The translations under genes were made by a program, and so were the position numbers. From positions 359,037 to 423,036 of the forward strand of contig LSRX01000289.1 in assembly GCA_001939145.1 (NCBI GenBank): a stretch of DNA of 64,000 nt. Reading direction: 5' to 3'. Of the stretch, positions 43,165-54,020 are shown in pieces; the first letter of the stretch is position 1; each line of letters opens with the position of its first letter. The stretch comes from Symbiodinium microadriaticum. Taxonomy: Eukaryota > Sar > Dinophyceae > Suessiales > Symbiodiniaceae. Below the pieces are notes generated by a model, which was not told the origin of the DNA, did no database searches, and saw only the letters and a program-made list of their open reading frames with translations.

Positions 43165-44375
43165 CCTAAAACCCTAAACTCCTTAAAACCCTTAAAACCT
43201 TCACCCTGAACCCCTTAAAACCCTACAAACCCTAAAAGACCCATAACACCCTAAACCCTAAACGGGGCCAGGTTTGGTCCTCCAGCCTCCAGTTGCGACG
43301 ACTCCGTTACGTCGGGCGCTGGGGTAATGACCTCGAGGCTTAGGCGCGGAGGTTGAGAGGGTTCAGGGTTTAGCGTTCCGGGTTCAGGGTTTAGGCCGTG
43401 AACTCTATACAAACCCAAATTAAACCTCTGAGCCCTGAACCCTAAACCTCTGAACCCTAAAACCCCCAAAACCCCTGAACCCGAAACCCTAAACAAAACG
43501 CACAACGGCAGAGACTTCTTACTCGGTCGTCACAAAACGACAACAAGAGACGCGGCAGAACGGCGACACTGCTTTTGAAAAGTTAGTGCAGTGCAGGGTT
43601 TGGGGTTTAGGGTTGAGGGTTTAGGTTGCAGGGCTTAAGATTTAGGGTTTAGGGTCTGTAGGTTCAGGGTTCAGGGTTTAGGGGCTTAGGGGTTTAGGGT
43701 GGTAAACGTTTTGGCGAGACCATTTAGCCTTTTAGCATCCGTATAAGCTAAGCCAGAACGCTTTAGCTTCCACGCCGAAAACCCTGGTTGAGGCTCTGTC
43801 AGGTTTCAGGATTTGGTCCTTTCGGGTTTAGGGCAGCTTAGGGCCTACGAGTGGCTCGAACGACCTACTGACTGTTGATATGCCCTCTCGTCACTCTATA
43901 GTAGAGACAGAACTGGATTCAGCAACATTATGGAGTGTTTAAGACCCTCAGCCCCCACCCATAATTTAGGAAACTGATTTTGCTCCCCCGGCCCTATAAC
44001 CCCATTGTTATTAGGAATCATACTAAGAGCCCTAATATAGACCCAGGGTTTCTTGATCAGGTTCCTACATTACCCTAGATCAACCTTATACCGCAGCCAA
44101 ACATCGAACTTCGACATCCGAAAACCCAAATTCTGTACCCTACCCTGCGACCGAACTGCACGCCTTTAGGACATAGAAAACCTACCTGTCTAGGGATCCT
44201 CCATATTTCTTTATAGAAGTCCTTGAAAGGAAAATTTACTTGGGGTAAAGGTAGGTCAGGTTTTCCGTGTTAGGCAAAACGGGACTGCAAAGACCTCGTA
44301 GTTGTAAACACACTACTGCCATATTCTCTACGAAGAAGCCCATCCCAAAACCCAAAACCCCGACGTATCACACAC

Positions 44376-44484
44376 AAGCCGCTAAACCAGCAACTCCTAA
44401 GCACAAAAACCCTAAAACCTACCCAAATCCGCAGAAGGCCTAAACCCCAAAAAAAAAACGAAAACAAACGCTTAGGGTTTAGGG
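44376..44484 (+). repeat. 110-bp duplicated segment, copy 2
   Basis: The same sequence as 42,046-42,155, 2.3 kb downstream in direct orientation. Left of it the sequence is different (CGACGTATCACACAC), so the duplication boundary is sharp. Confidence 0.85.
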
Positions 44485-44718
44485 CTTAGGGATTAGCCTT
44501 CCAGATCCCGTAAAAGCCTTTACAAATCCTTGAGCCCTAAATTCTAAACCCCAGTTCCCGAAACCAAAGACCCAGAAGCCACGCAGCCCGGCTTTTCAGA
44601 GCTACGGATATACAAAAAGGGGGTCCATTCGAATGGATTGGTTTAGATCGAATATTGGGGTTCAGGGTTTGGGGTTCAATCAAGCAGCATCTCTCAGAAC
44701 GAACAGCGGAAGGCATAA

Positions 44719-45000
44719 TTATTCCATTGAGTGTGATGCCGGGCTGAGCATGTGGTTCAGGGTAGCGATCAGAAGTTTATTCTGGTTCTTGTCGTACTGT
44801 GCATCGTCACCATATAATCCCATTGGTCTTCGCATGGTACCATCGGCAGGCACTGCCCACTCCACACCAGTGGATTGTGCATGCTCCCAGAACCCCTGAG
44901 CATTGACCTCTGGCAGCATTCCCAAGCGGGCCAGCTCTGGCACCAGCTCATGGGGGAACACCACCAGCATCTTCCTGATCATGCACAGCTCATACTTCAT
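44719..45000 (-). CDS. Orphan coding fragment with GDDAxY motif
   Basis: The 93-codon frame starts at ATG 45,000 (MKYELCMIRKMLVVFPHELV). It contains GMLPEVNAQGFWEHAQ, then PMGLYGDDAQYDKNQNKLLI and ATLNHML. The Gly-Asp-Asp-Ala-x-Tyr followed by Lys-Leu-x-x-x-x-Leu-Asn looks like a pattern I associate with multi-copy orphan proteins of dinoflagellate genomes; this is recollection, not a search. The coding signal is good because the residue mix is balanced and free of heptamer-derived Asn-Pro-Lys-Pro tracts. It is probably one exon or a clipped fragment: the frame upstream soon meets a stop, and after the LNHML segment it ends within about ten codons. No function is assigned. The opposite-strand frame at 44,633-44,899 is a shadow. 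Confidence 0.55.
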   Translation of the reverse strand: MKYELCMIRKMLVVFPHELVPELARLGMLPEVNAQGFWEHAQSTGVEWAVPADGTMRRPMGLYGDDAQYDKNQNKLLIATLNHMLSPASHSME

Positions 45001-45708
45001 GGTAGGTCCGATTACGTGTACAATACATCGATCGCAACATCAACTGCTGCATAGTTTCTTGATAACCACTCGGTCATCCCGCATCCATTAGTGCAGTGGC
45101 ACATCAACGTAGCGGATCGGAACCTAGGTTTAGCTTGGCATTATAGAACTGGTCGAAGCATGCCTGATACAGAGTTCTGAAAATACTTAGTAATCTAGGG
45201 ATATAACACCAGTAATATCCAGATCTGGCCCGATTAGACTTATACAGTCCTCTGCCCCAAAACCCTATTCCAAGTAGTAAGGCCCCTGCGTGATGGCCTC
45301 TGATTATAGTAACATGTTAGTAACAACCCTTACAATAAAACCCAGATAAGATCGCTGTCTACACTTCATCGGAACATAACAGAAACCCTAAACCCTAAAC
45401 CCATTAAAGCCCCAAACCCTAAACCTTAAACTTTTGTAGGCTCCCATATGACGCTCGGGACCCCTGCGCTAGCAGTGGCAGCCTGGCGTTCGTCTTCGGG
45501 GTTGGAAGTTGCTTTCTGGCTTAAGGTTTTGGGGTTTAGGGTTTAAAAGTGTAGGGTTAAGGGGTGAGGGACCTATAAGAACTGTACAGCGGTTTTCTCA
45601 GAGTTTAAAGAAGGATTCAGGAAATATTTTAGATCTTGTAGCCTACATACTTGAGACATGTCCTAAACCCTCAACTCTTAACCATAAGCCCCTGCGCCCC
45701 AAGCTATG
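45001..45708. other. Mostly unique sequence, no clear gene
   Basis: 45,001-45,380 is upstream of the GDDAxY fragment on the minus strand and may hold its missing 5' part, but no open frame continues. One C-rich tract lies at 45,385-45,435 and a G-rich piece at 45,520-45,570. Confidence 0.5.
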
Positions 45709-45834
45709 AACTCTTAACCCTGAACCCTGAACCCTAAACCCAAAACCCAAAACCCTGAACCCTAAACCCTAAACTCTTAACCCTGAACCCTGAACCCTAA
45801 ACCCAAAACCCAAAACCCTGAACCCTAAACCCTA
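45709..45834. repeat. 63-bp tandem duplication of degenerate heptamers
   Basis: AACTCTTAACCCTGAACCCT begins at 45,709 and again at 45,772. The degenerate order of units (CCCTGAA, CCCTAAA, CCCAAAA) is the same in both copies, which shows segmental duplication and not independent decay. Confidence 0.8.
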
Positions 45835-48229
45835 AACCCTGAACCCTAAACCCTGAACCCTAAGTCCTAATCCCCAAACAGGGGAGCTTGGCGGCTTCAG
45901 ATTTACGGTTCGGCTCAGGAGCCCCGAGGCTAGGGGTTAGGCTTGCTTGTCTGGCTCCTCGCATTTGTTGCTGTTGTTTGAGGGTTTAGGGTTTAGGGTT
46001 CAGGGTTTAGGGTTCAGGGTTTAGGGTTTAGGGCTTAAGGTTCAGTGTTTAGAGTTCAGTATTTCGGGTTTAGGGTTTAAGGTTTAGGGTTTAAGGTTTT
46101 GGGAACCCTGGGGGCTTTAGAACCATGGCTTTCCTGATCAAGCTCCTAATGTAGGGGCTGAGCGTTTTGAATGGTGTCCTTTGGCTTTACCAGCGTCTTC
46201 TCGGGTTACAATAATAAATGTTCGATAAGGGCTCTATGACATAGGTATCATTCGGTATAAGCTAGAGGCCTTGAGTACGGACCAGCAAGGTTTTGGTGTA
46301 TGCTGTGGTACTGTAGTAAGGAAATCATATGGCTAACTATGCAAGCTGGCCTAAACCCTGGAACCTAGTTCTACTCGCTGCCTGCTGAAAGAGTCGCAAA
46401 TTTCGGGTTTAGGGTTTGGTGGGGGGGTTGTTGGGGAGCGTACTGCCCTAAACCCTAAACCCTAAACCCCTAAGCCCTAAACACTACAGGGGCCAGCGCT
46501 GGGTTGGGGTCGAGGAGTTTGGAGATGGGCTCCGCTCATAAGGAGATGCTAAGGACATACTCTAGGCGTTGAGGCACTGAAAACCGCGTTTACGGAGCCA
46601 TAGAGTGAACCCTATGAAAAAGCGCTTAAAACAGTCGCATAAAGCTAAAAAAAACAAAAAAAAACCTTGTAGAACCCTTATGGGAGCCCTTTCTTCGATT
46701 TGAACCTGAACCTAAACCCGGAACGGTTGCTGTCCGGGATTGGCCTGGGTTTAGGGATTAAGGTTTATGATTTAGGATTCAAGGTTGAGGGTTTAGGATT
46801 CAAGGTTTAGGGTTTAGGATTTAAGGTTTAGGATTTAAGGTCTATAAGGTTTAGGCCTCGGGTTTAGGGCTTGGGATTTAGGGTTTAGGTGGATGCAACA
46901 CGACACGCCAATGCTGCTACACAGAGTTTGGGGCGTGCTGTTTTGAAGCTAGGGGTCTTACCCTATAAATCCTAAACCCTAAGCCCCTTAAAACCATTTA
47001 GGGTTTGGGGTTTAGGGTTTAGGGCCCGGATCGAGCCATCCCTTTGAAGGTGTCGGGGGTTGAGTCCTAGGCCTTGGAGGGGTTTTGGCTAGCAACCGTC
47101 TCAAAAAGGAAAATAGAAACTAGTGAGTCTAAACCCTAAACCCTAAAACCCTAAACCCCAACCCTAAACCCTAAAACCTAAACCGCAACCCTAAACCCTA
47201 AACCTTAAACCCTAAACCCTAAACCGCACAGTGGGGTTTTCAGACAGGAGAGGTATCTTCGCACACGGCTCCTACTTGTCCTTATGAGGGTTTCCTATGT
47301 TCTGAATCTCCCACAGCTGAATCTCCCACAGGAGACGTTCTGGAAAAGGTTTGTGCCAGACAGGCTTAGAAGTCCCACTGCTGCTCGACATATAGGCCGA
47401 ACATTGATATAAAACTCCTTAAACCCTATAAACCCTGGGACCTACTCATCCAAGAAACCCAAACTATGCCTGACGCAACCCCTGACTTAATCCTAAACCC
47501 CCAACCCAGACTATATCTGATGGAACCCCTGTCCCTGAACTCTAAACCCTCACCCCTAAACCCTGAACCCCAACCCCCAAATAGACCCCACACCCTAAAC
47601 GTCAAACCCTCAATCCCTAAACCCCGAATAAACCCTAAGCCCTCAACCCTAAACCCTAAACCCCTAAACCCCTAAACCCTAAATCCCTAAATCCTAAACC
47701 CCTAAAACCCCTAAAAACCCTAAAATCCCTAAAATCGCTAAACACCCTAAAGCCGAAACTCCTAAATCCCTATACCCGAAAACCCCTAACCCTAAAGCGA
47801 CTTTACCGAGGCCCGAGCTCCGGGAATGGGCCCCGCTGGCACGGCCGGGGTAGTGGTCGTCGGGGCCACCGGAGCCTTGAGCTATGGTTTAGGGATAGGG
47901 GATTTAGAGTCTTTTTAGGGGTTTTAGGGTTTAGGGTTTAGGGTTTGGGTATTTAGGGTTTTGGGATTTAGGGTTTAGGGTTTGGGGATTTAGGGTTTTG
48001 GAGTTTAGGGTTTAGGGTTTACAGTTTTGGGGTTTAGGGTTTGGGGGTTTAAGGTTTTGGGGTTTAGGGAAGGGGTTGAGGGGTCAGAGATTATAAGGTT
48101 TATGTACATTTATATGAGGGTTTAGGGAGGTGGTGTGGGGTTTAGGGTTTAAGGATTTAGGGTTTAGGGGTCAGGGAGGGGGGGCTGCGGGGATTTGGGT
48201 TGAAAGGTTCAGGGTTTGGGCTGATCCCG
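45835..48229. repeat. Dense heptamer region
   Basis: C-rich at 45,835-45,870, spacer at 45,880-45,980, G-rich at 45,982-46,105. Further tracts at 46,440-46,490, 46,750-46,890, 46,995-47,025 and 47,130-47,225. C-rich at 47,500-47,800, GC-rich spacer at 47,805-47,880, G-rich at 47,885-48,200. Confidence 0.75.
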
Positions 48230-48905
48230 ACCGATCCTTTCACCTAAGCTAACGTAACTTTCAGGGTTTAGGGTTTAGGGTTTAGGACTAACCTAATCTA
48301 ATGTGACTCAAGCTCACCGAACCTACCCCAACCCAACCTAATCTGACCTGACCTCCCCCTCCCTGGAAGGGGTCATCCAAGCTTACCTAACCTGTCGCAA
48401 CCTAACTATAGCGCCCGGTTAGGTTACCTAGGGCTAGGCCCACCTCACAATCTACCTAAGTGACCCGCCACCCCTACCCCAACCGCTCCAAACCTAACCG
48501 AACCCATCCAAGCTGCCCTAACCTAACCTAACCTACCCGGTCAGGTCAGGTCAGGCTGGGTGGGTTCGGCTAAACTCACCCCAAAGTACCTGAACCGAAC
48601 CAATCTAACCCGACCCAGTAACCAACCTAACCTACCCACCCTAAACCCTAAACCCTAAACCCTAAACCCCTTTTCCCCTAAACCCTAAACCCTAAACCTA
48701 CCCCAACCTGCCCTAGCCCAAGCTTTGGGAACCTAACCTGACCTAGCCACTCTGTGACCCTAGCCTGACTTAAGCACCCCGAACTGCCTTAACCTAAGCT
48801 AATGTGACCCAACAACCCCAAAGCTACCCAAACCTACCCCAAACTGCCCCAAGCTATCCTAACCCAACCTATCCCTGACCTAACCTTGTTCATAACCTGA
48901 CCCAA
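48230..48905. repeat. Degenerate pentamer (CCTAA-type) block
   Basis: AACCTAACCTAACCTACC, CAACCTAATCTGACCTG and similar strings fill about 650 bp with a five-base rhythm that differs from the heptamers elsewhere. Two intact heptamer tracts (48,264-48,285 and 48,641-48,695) are set into it. Confidence 0.6.
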
Positions 48906-49143
48906 CCTTTCCGGCGAGCTTACATTCGTTTATTGATTAAATTCGCCTCGGCCCCGGCCGAAGCGGTCAGAGCCTCTATTCCCCACCTCTTAATCCCCTC
49001 CTGACCCCACCCTGAAAAGGGCCATCGTGGGGGGGGGGGTCCCTCTGTGTGAACCCATAAATGAGCCCCAAGGTCCCGCGGTGAAGTTTCGCCTCCTCCA
49101 ATGGATTTGGGCTGTCTGTGGGAGGGGAGCACCAAAATCCTGG

Positions 49144-49252
49144 NNNNNNNNNNNNNNNNNNNNNNNNNNNNNNNNNNNNNNNNNNNNNNNNNNNNNNNNN
49201 NNNNNNNNNNNNNNNNNNNNNNNNNNNNNNNNNNNNNNNNNNNNNNNNNNNN
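49144..49252. other. Assembly gap of 109 N
   Basis: A run of N is followed directly by (AT)n, so the gap probably spans an AT microsatellite. Frames that cross it are meaningless. Confidence 0.95.
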
Positions 49253-49300
49253 ATATATATATATACATACATATATATATATACATATATATATATATAT
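49253..49300. repeat. (AT)n microsatellite at gap edge
   Basis: AT repeat with occasional ATAC units, starting at the last N. Confidence 0.9.
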
Positions 49301-49620
49301 GTAATGCACAAACATTATCACTCTTCACCCCGCAGACGCTGCACCCCAATATCCTGCGAAAGCAAAAGCCCCAGACCTGGCATCATGTCTTCCTCCCAAC
49401 ATACGGCCGGGCCGAGGCGGACGACGCGCAGCGTTTAAAATTATAAAGGTGGAAGGAAAGCATGCACTCCTGTTCCTGCAAACTTGTACACCACCATCAC
49501 CAGGGGATAGTTCGTTCAGGCTTGGGGGTCGTGAGTCACTGGTTAGTTAGCCGGTGCTTGAATGGTTAGCCCTTGAAGTCACTGGTTACTGTAGGTTAGC
49601 TCTCTACGAACTAGCCATTG

Positions 49621-49681
49621 GTGTTTTAATCTAATTCCACGAAAAAACAGGGGACGCGTGCCTTTCATTTGATTAAAACAC
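49621..49681. repeat. 11-bp inverted repeat, 39-bp spacing
   Basis: GTGTTTTAATC and GATTAAAACAC are exact inverted repeats bounding 39 bp of unique sequence. This could be the decayed tips of a small element. Confidence 0.4.
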
Positions 49682-51413
49682 GAACTGATCTCAACACTTA
49701 CCACAGCAGTTATCCTCACCACCTATGATTGTCTGGAGAGAGTAAAAAACCTCCCACCATGTGCTCCTGAACCCGTAACCAGAACCATTCATAAACCCAC
49801 CCCTGCGAAACTTAGCCCTCTTGCAAATGGTGTGATGACAATGAAGGCCCTAAACATCCCCTTAAACACTGAACCCTGAACCATCACCTCTTGGCCCTAA
49901 ACCCTATACGCCCCAAATGCTGCAACCTAGAACCTTATTGCACAAGCCGCGCACGTAATCCCAGTTTCCGCTGCAAACGCACCTTGGGCAGGCCAATCGG
50001 TTGGTAGACCCCGGCCCTGAACCCTAAACCCTAAACTCCAAACCCTATAAGCCCTAAACCCTAATCCCCAAACCCTAAACTCTAAACCCTAAACTGGTTT
50101 TTGCCTTCGAGCTTCAGGGGTGTAGGGATTAGATCCTGATCTACGTCCTGCTTCGGTGTCCGTTGTCATTTGTTAGGGTTTAGGGTTTAGTAATTTAGGG
50201 ATTCTTAGCAGGATTCAGGGTGCACCTATACCTGCTTTAACTTACGTTGCGTAGCATCCGGATGCAAAGCTCCATGCAATGTCAGGGACCGCCAACCAAC
50301 AGAAAACATGTGTGATTCTTTTTGAATTGGTAGGGTTTACACTTTAACCCCCAACCCGTGACCCCGTAATTGAGGTGATTAAGGTGCTATCGCTATTCCT
50401 CACCCCACGCCGTAAATAGACTTAAAGGTGACTCAAATGGGGCTCGAAGTAAGCCGTAGCTGTAATTACCTCGATCCTACTTGTAGCCCAAATACCTACT
50501 TAGGGCTTCTTTCCTATGTCCCTTTTTGATACAGTTCCTTAAGTCCTTAAAGCTCTACTTACCTAGCCCTTGCCCTGCTCATCCTGTGCGTACACCCTGC
50601 AGCCTTCTTGGCCTTTAACCCGAAAATCAAGTTGAAACCAACCCTAAACCCTAAACCCTCGGACTCTCTTGGCCCGCTTTTGCTTCTGATTGAACAAGCG
50701 CGGCTGGAAGTAATACGTACAAAAGCGTAGTGGTCGTAGCCGATGGGTTCATACGTTCGAAGGTTCCGGGTCTAAACTCATGCAAGCGCTAAATGCTACA
50801 ACGTCAACACCTCAATGACCCAAAACCTTGAAGGTACCAAAACCATAGAGCCCCAAACACCTCCACCAGTTTTGGGTTTGGGGAGGTGCAGGAGCTGAAG
50901 CCTATGCCCCAAACAGTAAATTCACTAAATCCAGAATCATAAGGTCACACCCATGCTGTCCAAGTCCTGGGAAATGTTCGGTTACGACCGTTCTCTATAG
51001 GGTAATACCTCGAAACCTAAACCCTAAACCCTAAACTTAAACTAAGCCCTAAACTCTAAACCCGAAGCCCCAAAAATCCTAGAACCCGAAACCCAGAATC
51101 TCTAAACCCCAAAAACCCGTTGAAGCCCAGTCAGTCTGAACCGCAATTGAGGCCCGAATCCCCAAAGCAAAGGAGAGCTTGCAAAGGGTTTAGTGAGGGT
51201 TTAGGGCTTAGCGGTGTGGGTTTAGGGTTTACAGGGGTTTAGGGTTTAGGGTTTAGGACAAAGGGTTGAGGGTTCAGGGGTTTGGGGTTTAGGGCATAGG
51301 GGTTCAGAGGTTTAGGGTATCGAGTATAGGGGTTTAGGGGTTTAATGGTTTAAGGTTTACAATAGGACTTTTAGGGTTTACAATAAGGGTTTAGGGCTTA
51401 GGAGTTTAGGGTT
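49682..51413. repeat. Unique sequence then heptamers
   Basis: Mostly unique at 49,682-50,010, 50,100-50,630 and 50,660-51,010, with no convincing frame. C-rich at 50,020-50,090 and 51,015-51,065, long G-rich at 51,190-51,413 running up to the family B element. Confidence 0.6.
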
Positions 51414-51516
51414 TACCTAGAGTCTCCATTGTATTTCCTTTTGGGTGTTACCTTTTAGTATCCTTAATATAGATTTGGTCAAACCAAAAAAGGAACTACA
51501 ATGGAGACTATAGGTA
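51414..51516. mobile_element. MITE-like palindrome, family B copy 4, inverted
   Basis: TACCTAGAGTCTCCATTGTA and CTACAATGGAGACTATAGGT are the arms, with TA at each edge. The interior (GTTACCTTTTAGTATCC, then TTAATATAGATTTGG) is the reverse complement of copy 3. It is embedded in G-rich heptamer repeat. Confidence 0.8.
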
Positions 51517-52109
51517 TAGGTTCAGGGGTTACCCTAAACCCTAAACCCTAAACCGGGATAGGGTTTAGGGTAAAGGAGCCCCAACTGGGGACCCCACGCC
51601 GTTTGCCAGTTGAAACCGGTCGGTTGCTTGCAGACCTCCTTGATCACCTCGCAGCCTGCTAAAGGTTCAACTTTGGAAACCCTAAACCCTGAACCGTAAA
51701 ATTTCAAGAGATGTGGAAGGATCCTAAACCCGAAACCTTCTAAACCCTAAGGGTGCTAGAGTCATTAGGGGAACGCGGGGTATTATTAGGGGTACTGGTG
51801 GTACTAGCTGTACCTAACTCGACCTTATGAGCCTAACCCTACAGCTTAAACCTTGACCTTTACACTTTAAGCCTTGAACCCTGAAACAGGGATCTGCAAG
51901 AGGCTCCATAATCTAAGGTTCAGGGTCTAGGGTTTTCGGCCTACGGCTTTCGGCTTAGGGCTTAGCGTTGAGGGGCTTTCGGTGCGGGGTTTAGGGCTTG
52001 GCGTTTAGGGTTTAGGATCACCCAAAAGACCTACATACCCTTATAGAATCCACAGGGTACGCCGTTAAGCCATGAGCAAGGTGTGCACTACCTTTTTACT
52101 CAGAGGGCT
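51517..52109. repeat. Heptamers before the TAG-containing frame
   Basis: C-rich at 51,530-51,552 facing G-rich at 51,556-51,570, then scattered units. G-rich at 51,915-52,015. No gene is seen. Confidence 0.55.
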
Positions 52110-52142
52110 TGAGCGGTAGTCACGGATACACACAATCATGAC

Positions 52143-52652
52143 ATGCGATGCAACAACACACCCCCCTCACCTAAAGGCACGGTCGCAGCCTATGTACATA
52201 TAGGTGCAAAGTCCTGCAGGTGGAAGAGCAGCGTGCTTCGTCGTAGGCTTGGAGCCGGCCTGGAGTTGCCTCCCGCTTTTGTCAAGAATGATTGTGCATA
52301 CTATGCGACTTGGAAAAGTGCCTCAGGGAAGGTAAGGCGCGAGCACCTGTTTTGCGTGGTCGGTGATCGCACGGTTGGCGATTGGCAGATGGTTCGTGCT
52401 CCGCACAGCAGGGATTAGAGAAATGCTGGGTGCACAGAAACCATTGCCGCGGCGACAGGAAGGTTACTCCCTCCATGCGTCGCAAAAGTTAAAAAGAAGA
52501 TGGCGGACTGTGAGCTTCTAACTGGGATCAGCGCCAGTTCCAGCCCCTTATTTGAGTCCAACCATGCCATGCGTTCATCCATTCGGTCCATTCGAGATCC
52601 GACCACTGACGTTGCGTCCAACTCCAATCGGCCTCGCTTCTCGGCGCTCTAA
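52143..52652 (+). pseudogene. Orphan coding fragment with an internal TAG
   Basis: One frame is open from 52,143 (ATG; open upstream to a TGA at 52,110) to a TAA at 52,650-52,652, with a single TAG at 52,416-52,418. Before the stop it reads GTVAAYVHIGAKSCRWKSSV, AGLELPPAFVKNDCAYYATW and EHLFCVVGDRTVGDWQMVRA. After it, the same frame gives TIAAATGRLLPPCVAKVKKK, MADCELLTGISASSSPLFES and IRDPTTDVASNSNRPRFSAL. The frame continues over 77 more codons after the TAG, which suggests a point-mutated gene, recoding, or a sequencing error. The terminal TAA belongs to a heptamer-like CTAAACC, so the native end may be lost. The family is unknown. Confidence 0.4.
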
Positions 52653-53268
52653 ACCTTAAACAGTTGATTGGGGGTTCCTGTCAGCCAGACCTGCCTTGTC
52701 TACTGTAAGCCCCCAAACAACCTACCTTGTTTAAGGCTTCTGTAGGTCTGAACTCTTTTGGGCTACAGCACAACTTGCGAATCTAAAAACCCAAATAAAC
52801 AACCCTATAACCCTAAGCCCTAAACCGTAAGCTGAACCAGGCCCCTAAACCGTAGGGTTTGTAAACCCTAAGCCCTAAACCCTGAATCACTGAAGCCCTA
52901 CAACCCCGATCCTACCCCATCCCTCTGCCTAAATCCGAAGCCCTAAATCCTAAAACCCAGATCCTAAACCCCAAACCCTAAATCCGGTCCTAAACTCCAA
53001 AGCCCAAATCCTAAAGCCGAAGCCCTAAATTCTGAACCCTCGAAGTTCCCTACTAGCGGAGCTACTTCCCATAGATGAACATGCAGCCTAGGCCCCCATG
53101 CAGAGACCTTGCGGAATTTCTTAGACCTCTACGACATCCTCAAATAATCTGGAGGACTGAATAACTAAACGTTTGTGTTAAAAATAAGAACAACCCCTTC
53201 TACTTCGCTTCTCGTTGCTAACAGATTATATGGTACACTGCCGCCCCAGAAAACCCACTCTCACTAGA
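52653..53268. repeat. Degenerate C-rich heptamers
   Basis: Degenerate CCCTAAA units at 52,800-53,040, a half-copy of element G at about 52,729, and unique AT-rich sequence to the family A copy. Confidence 0.55.
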
Positions 53269-53357
53269 CATAGGCCCCTAAGTAGTTCCTTTTTATGGTT
53301 TATATTTAGAATCCTATAAGGTAATCCCAACAAGGAACTACTTAGGGGCGTATGGGT
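53269..53357. mobile_element. MITE-like palindrome, family A copy 5, inverted
   Basis: The arms are CATAGGCCCCTAAGTAGTTC and GAACTACTTAGGGGCGTATG. The interior GAATCCTATAAGGTAATCCC is the reverse complement of copies 1, 3 and 4, so this copy is inserted in the other orientation. Confidence 0.8.
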
Positions 53358-53804
53358 ATAGCCATGCGCAACGGCCTTTGGGCTCTCTTGTGCGCTCGTC
53401 CACATCGGAGTTGAGAGACTTCACGAACGCCAAAGACTGGCATAAGGCTTGGGGCTTAAAGTTGAAGATTGATTTAGGTTTTCAGGGGTTATAGGTTACA
53501 GGTTTAGTAAGTGCTTGGGGAAAACGCTGAGGTTTTAGGGTGCTGTGTAATGTTTGAGGGTGCAGGGTTCCTGTTATATCCCAGCTTCAGGGCAGAAAAC
53601 CATTCAATGTCCAAGACCCCAAACCGTATACCCTCACATCTGGTTGGGGTAAGCTCGGGAACCATTGTGCCATGTCCGAAAAGCACAAAACGCAGAATCA
53701 GGCCCTGCTATCTCGCCACGAATTCAAAACGACGCTAACCCTAAGCGCTAAACCCTAAACTCCTAAACGACAATTGACAGCAAGGAGTTATTAACGACCG
53801 CGAT
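53358..53804. other. Unique sequence with short competing frames
   Basis: Frames on both strands at 53,504-53,738 overlap and neither is convincing. One C-rich piece lies at 53,738-53,768. Confidence 0.45.
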
Positions 53805-54011
53805 TTGGAGTTCGCAGCACGCTCAGCCATCAATGTTTCAGTGCCGGTGGACATCATGCGAGCAAGACTGGTGCACTTGCAATTTGAAGACGGAGAAGTT
53901 TCGCACCGCTTTGCTTTTATTCATAGGGCAAACACACAATCGGTTGTGACCTTCACGCGCCGCCTGTGGCGGCAAGCCGAAGTCGTGCATCGAACCTGTC
54001 GAATCGTCTAG
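53805..54011 (+). CDS. Possible small orphan coding fragment
   Basis: The frame reads AINVSVPVDIMRARLVHLQF, EDGEVSHRFAFIHRANTQSV and VTFTRRLWRQAEVVHRTCRI before a stop at 54,011. It lacks an ATG at its left edge. Its composition is natural and it sits in the same repeat-free island (53,770-54,360) as the convergent minus-strand fragment, with a ten-base gap between them. It may be a separate exon or a chance frame. Confidence 0.25.
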   Translation: MEFAARSAINVSVPVDIMRARLVHLQFEDGEVSHRFAFIHRANTQSVVTFTRRLWRQAEVVHRTCRIV

Positions 54012-54020
54012 GAGGAGAAG

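Larger units (their letters stand above)
42156..44375. repeat. Heptamers, unique stretches and element I
   Basis: C-rich at 42,285-42,370, 43,165-43,262 and 43,435-43,495; G-rich at 43,370-43,395 and 43,597-43,705. Unique at 42,720-43,085 and 43,710-44,260, without a convincing gene. Confidence 0.6.

Noticed and set aside
44270-44467. Minus-strand frame MFSFFFWGLGLL...
   Set aside because: It is mostly the 110-bp duplicated repeat read backwards.
48920-49446. Frames crossing the N gap
   Set aside because: They contain the 109-N gap and AT microsatellite; the open length is an artefact.
49535-49588. GTCACTGGTTA doubled
   Set aside because: The intervening sequence is not heptamer-like and the word is short; probably a local GGTTAG-type repeat.
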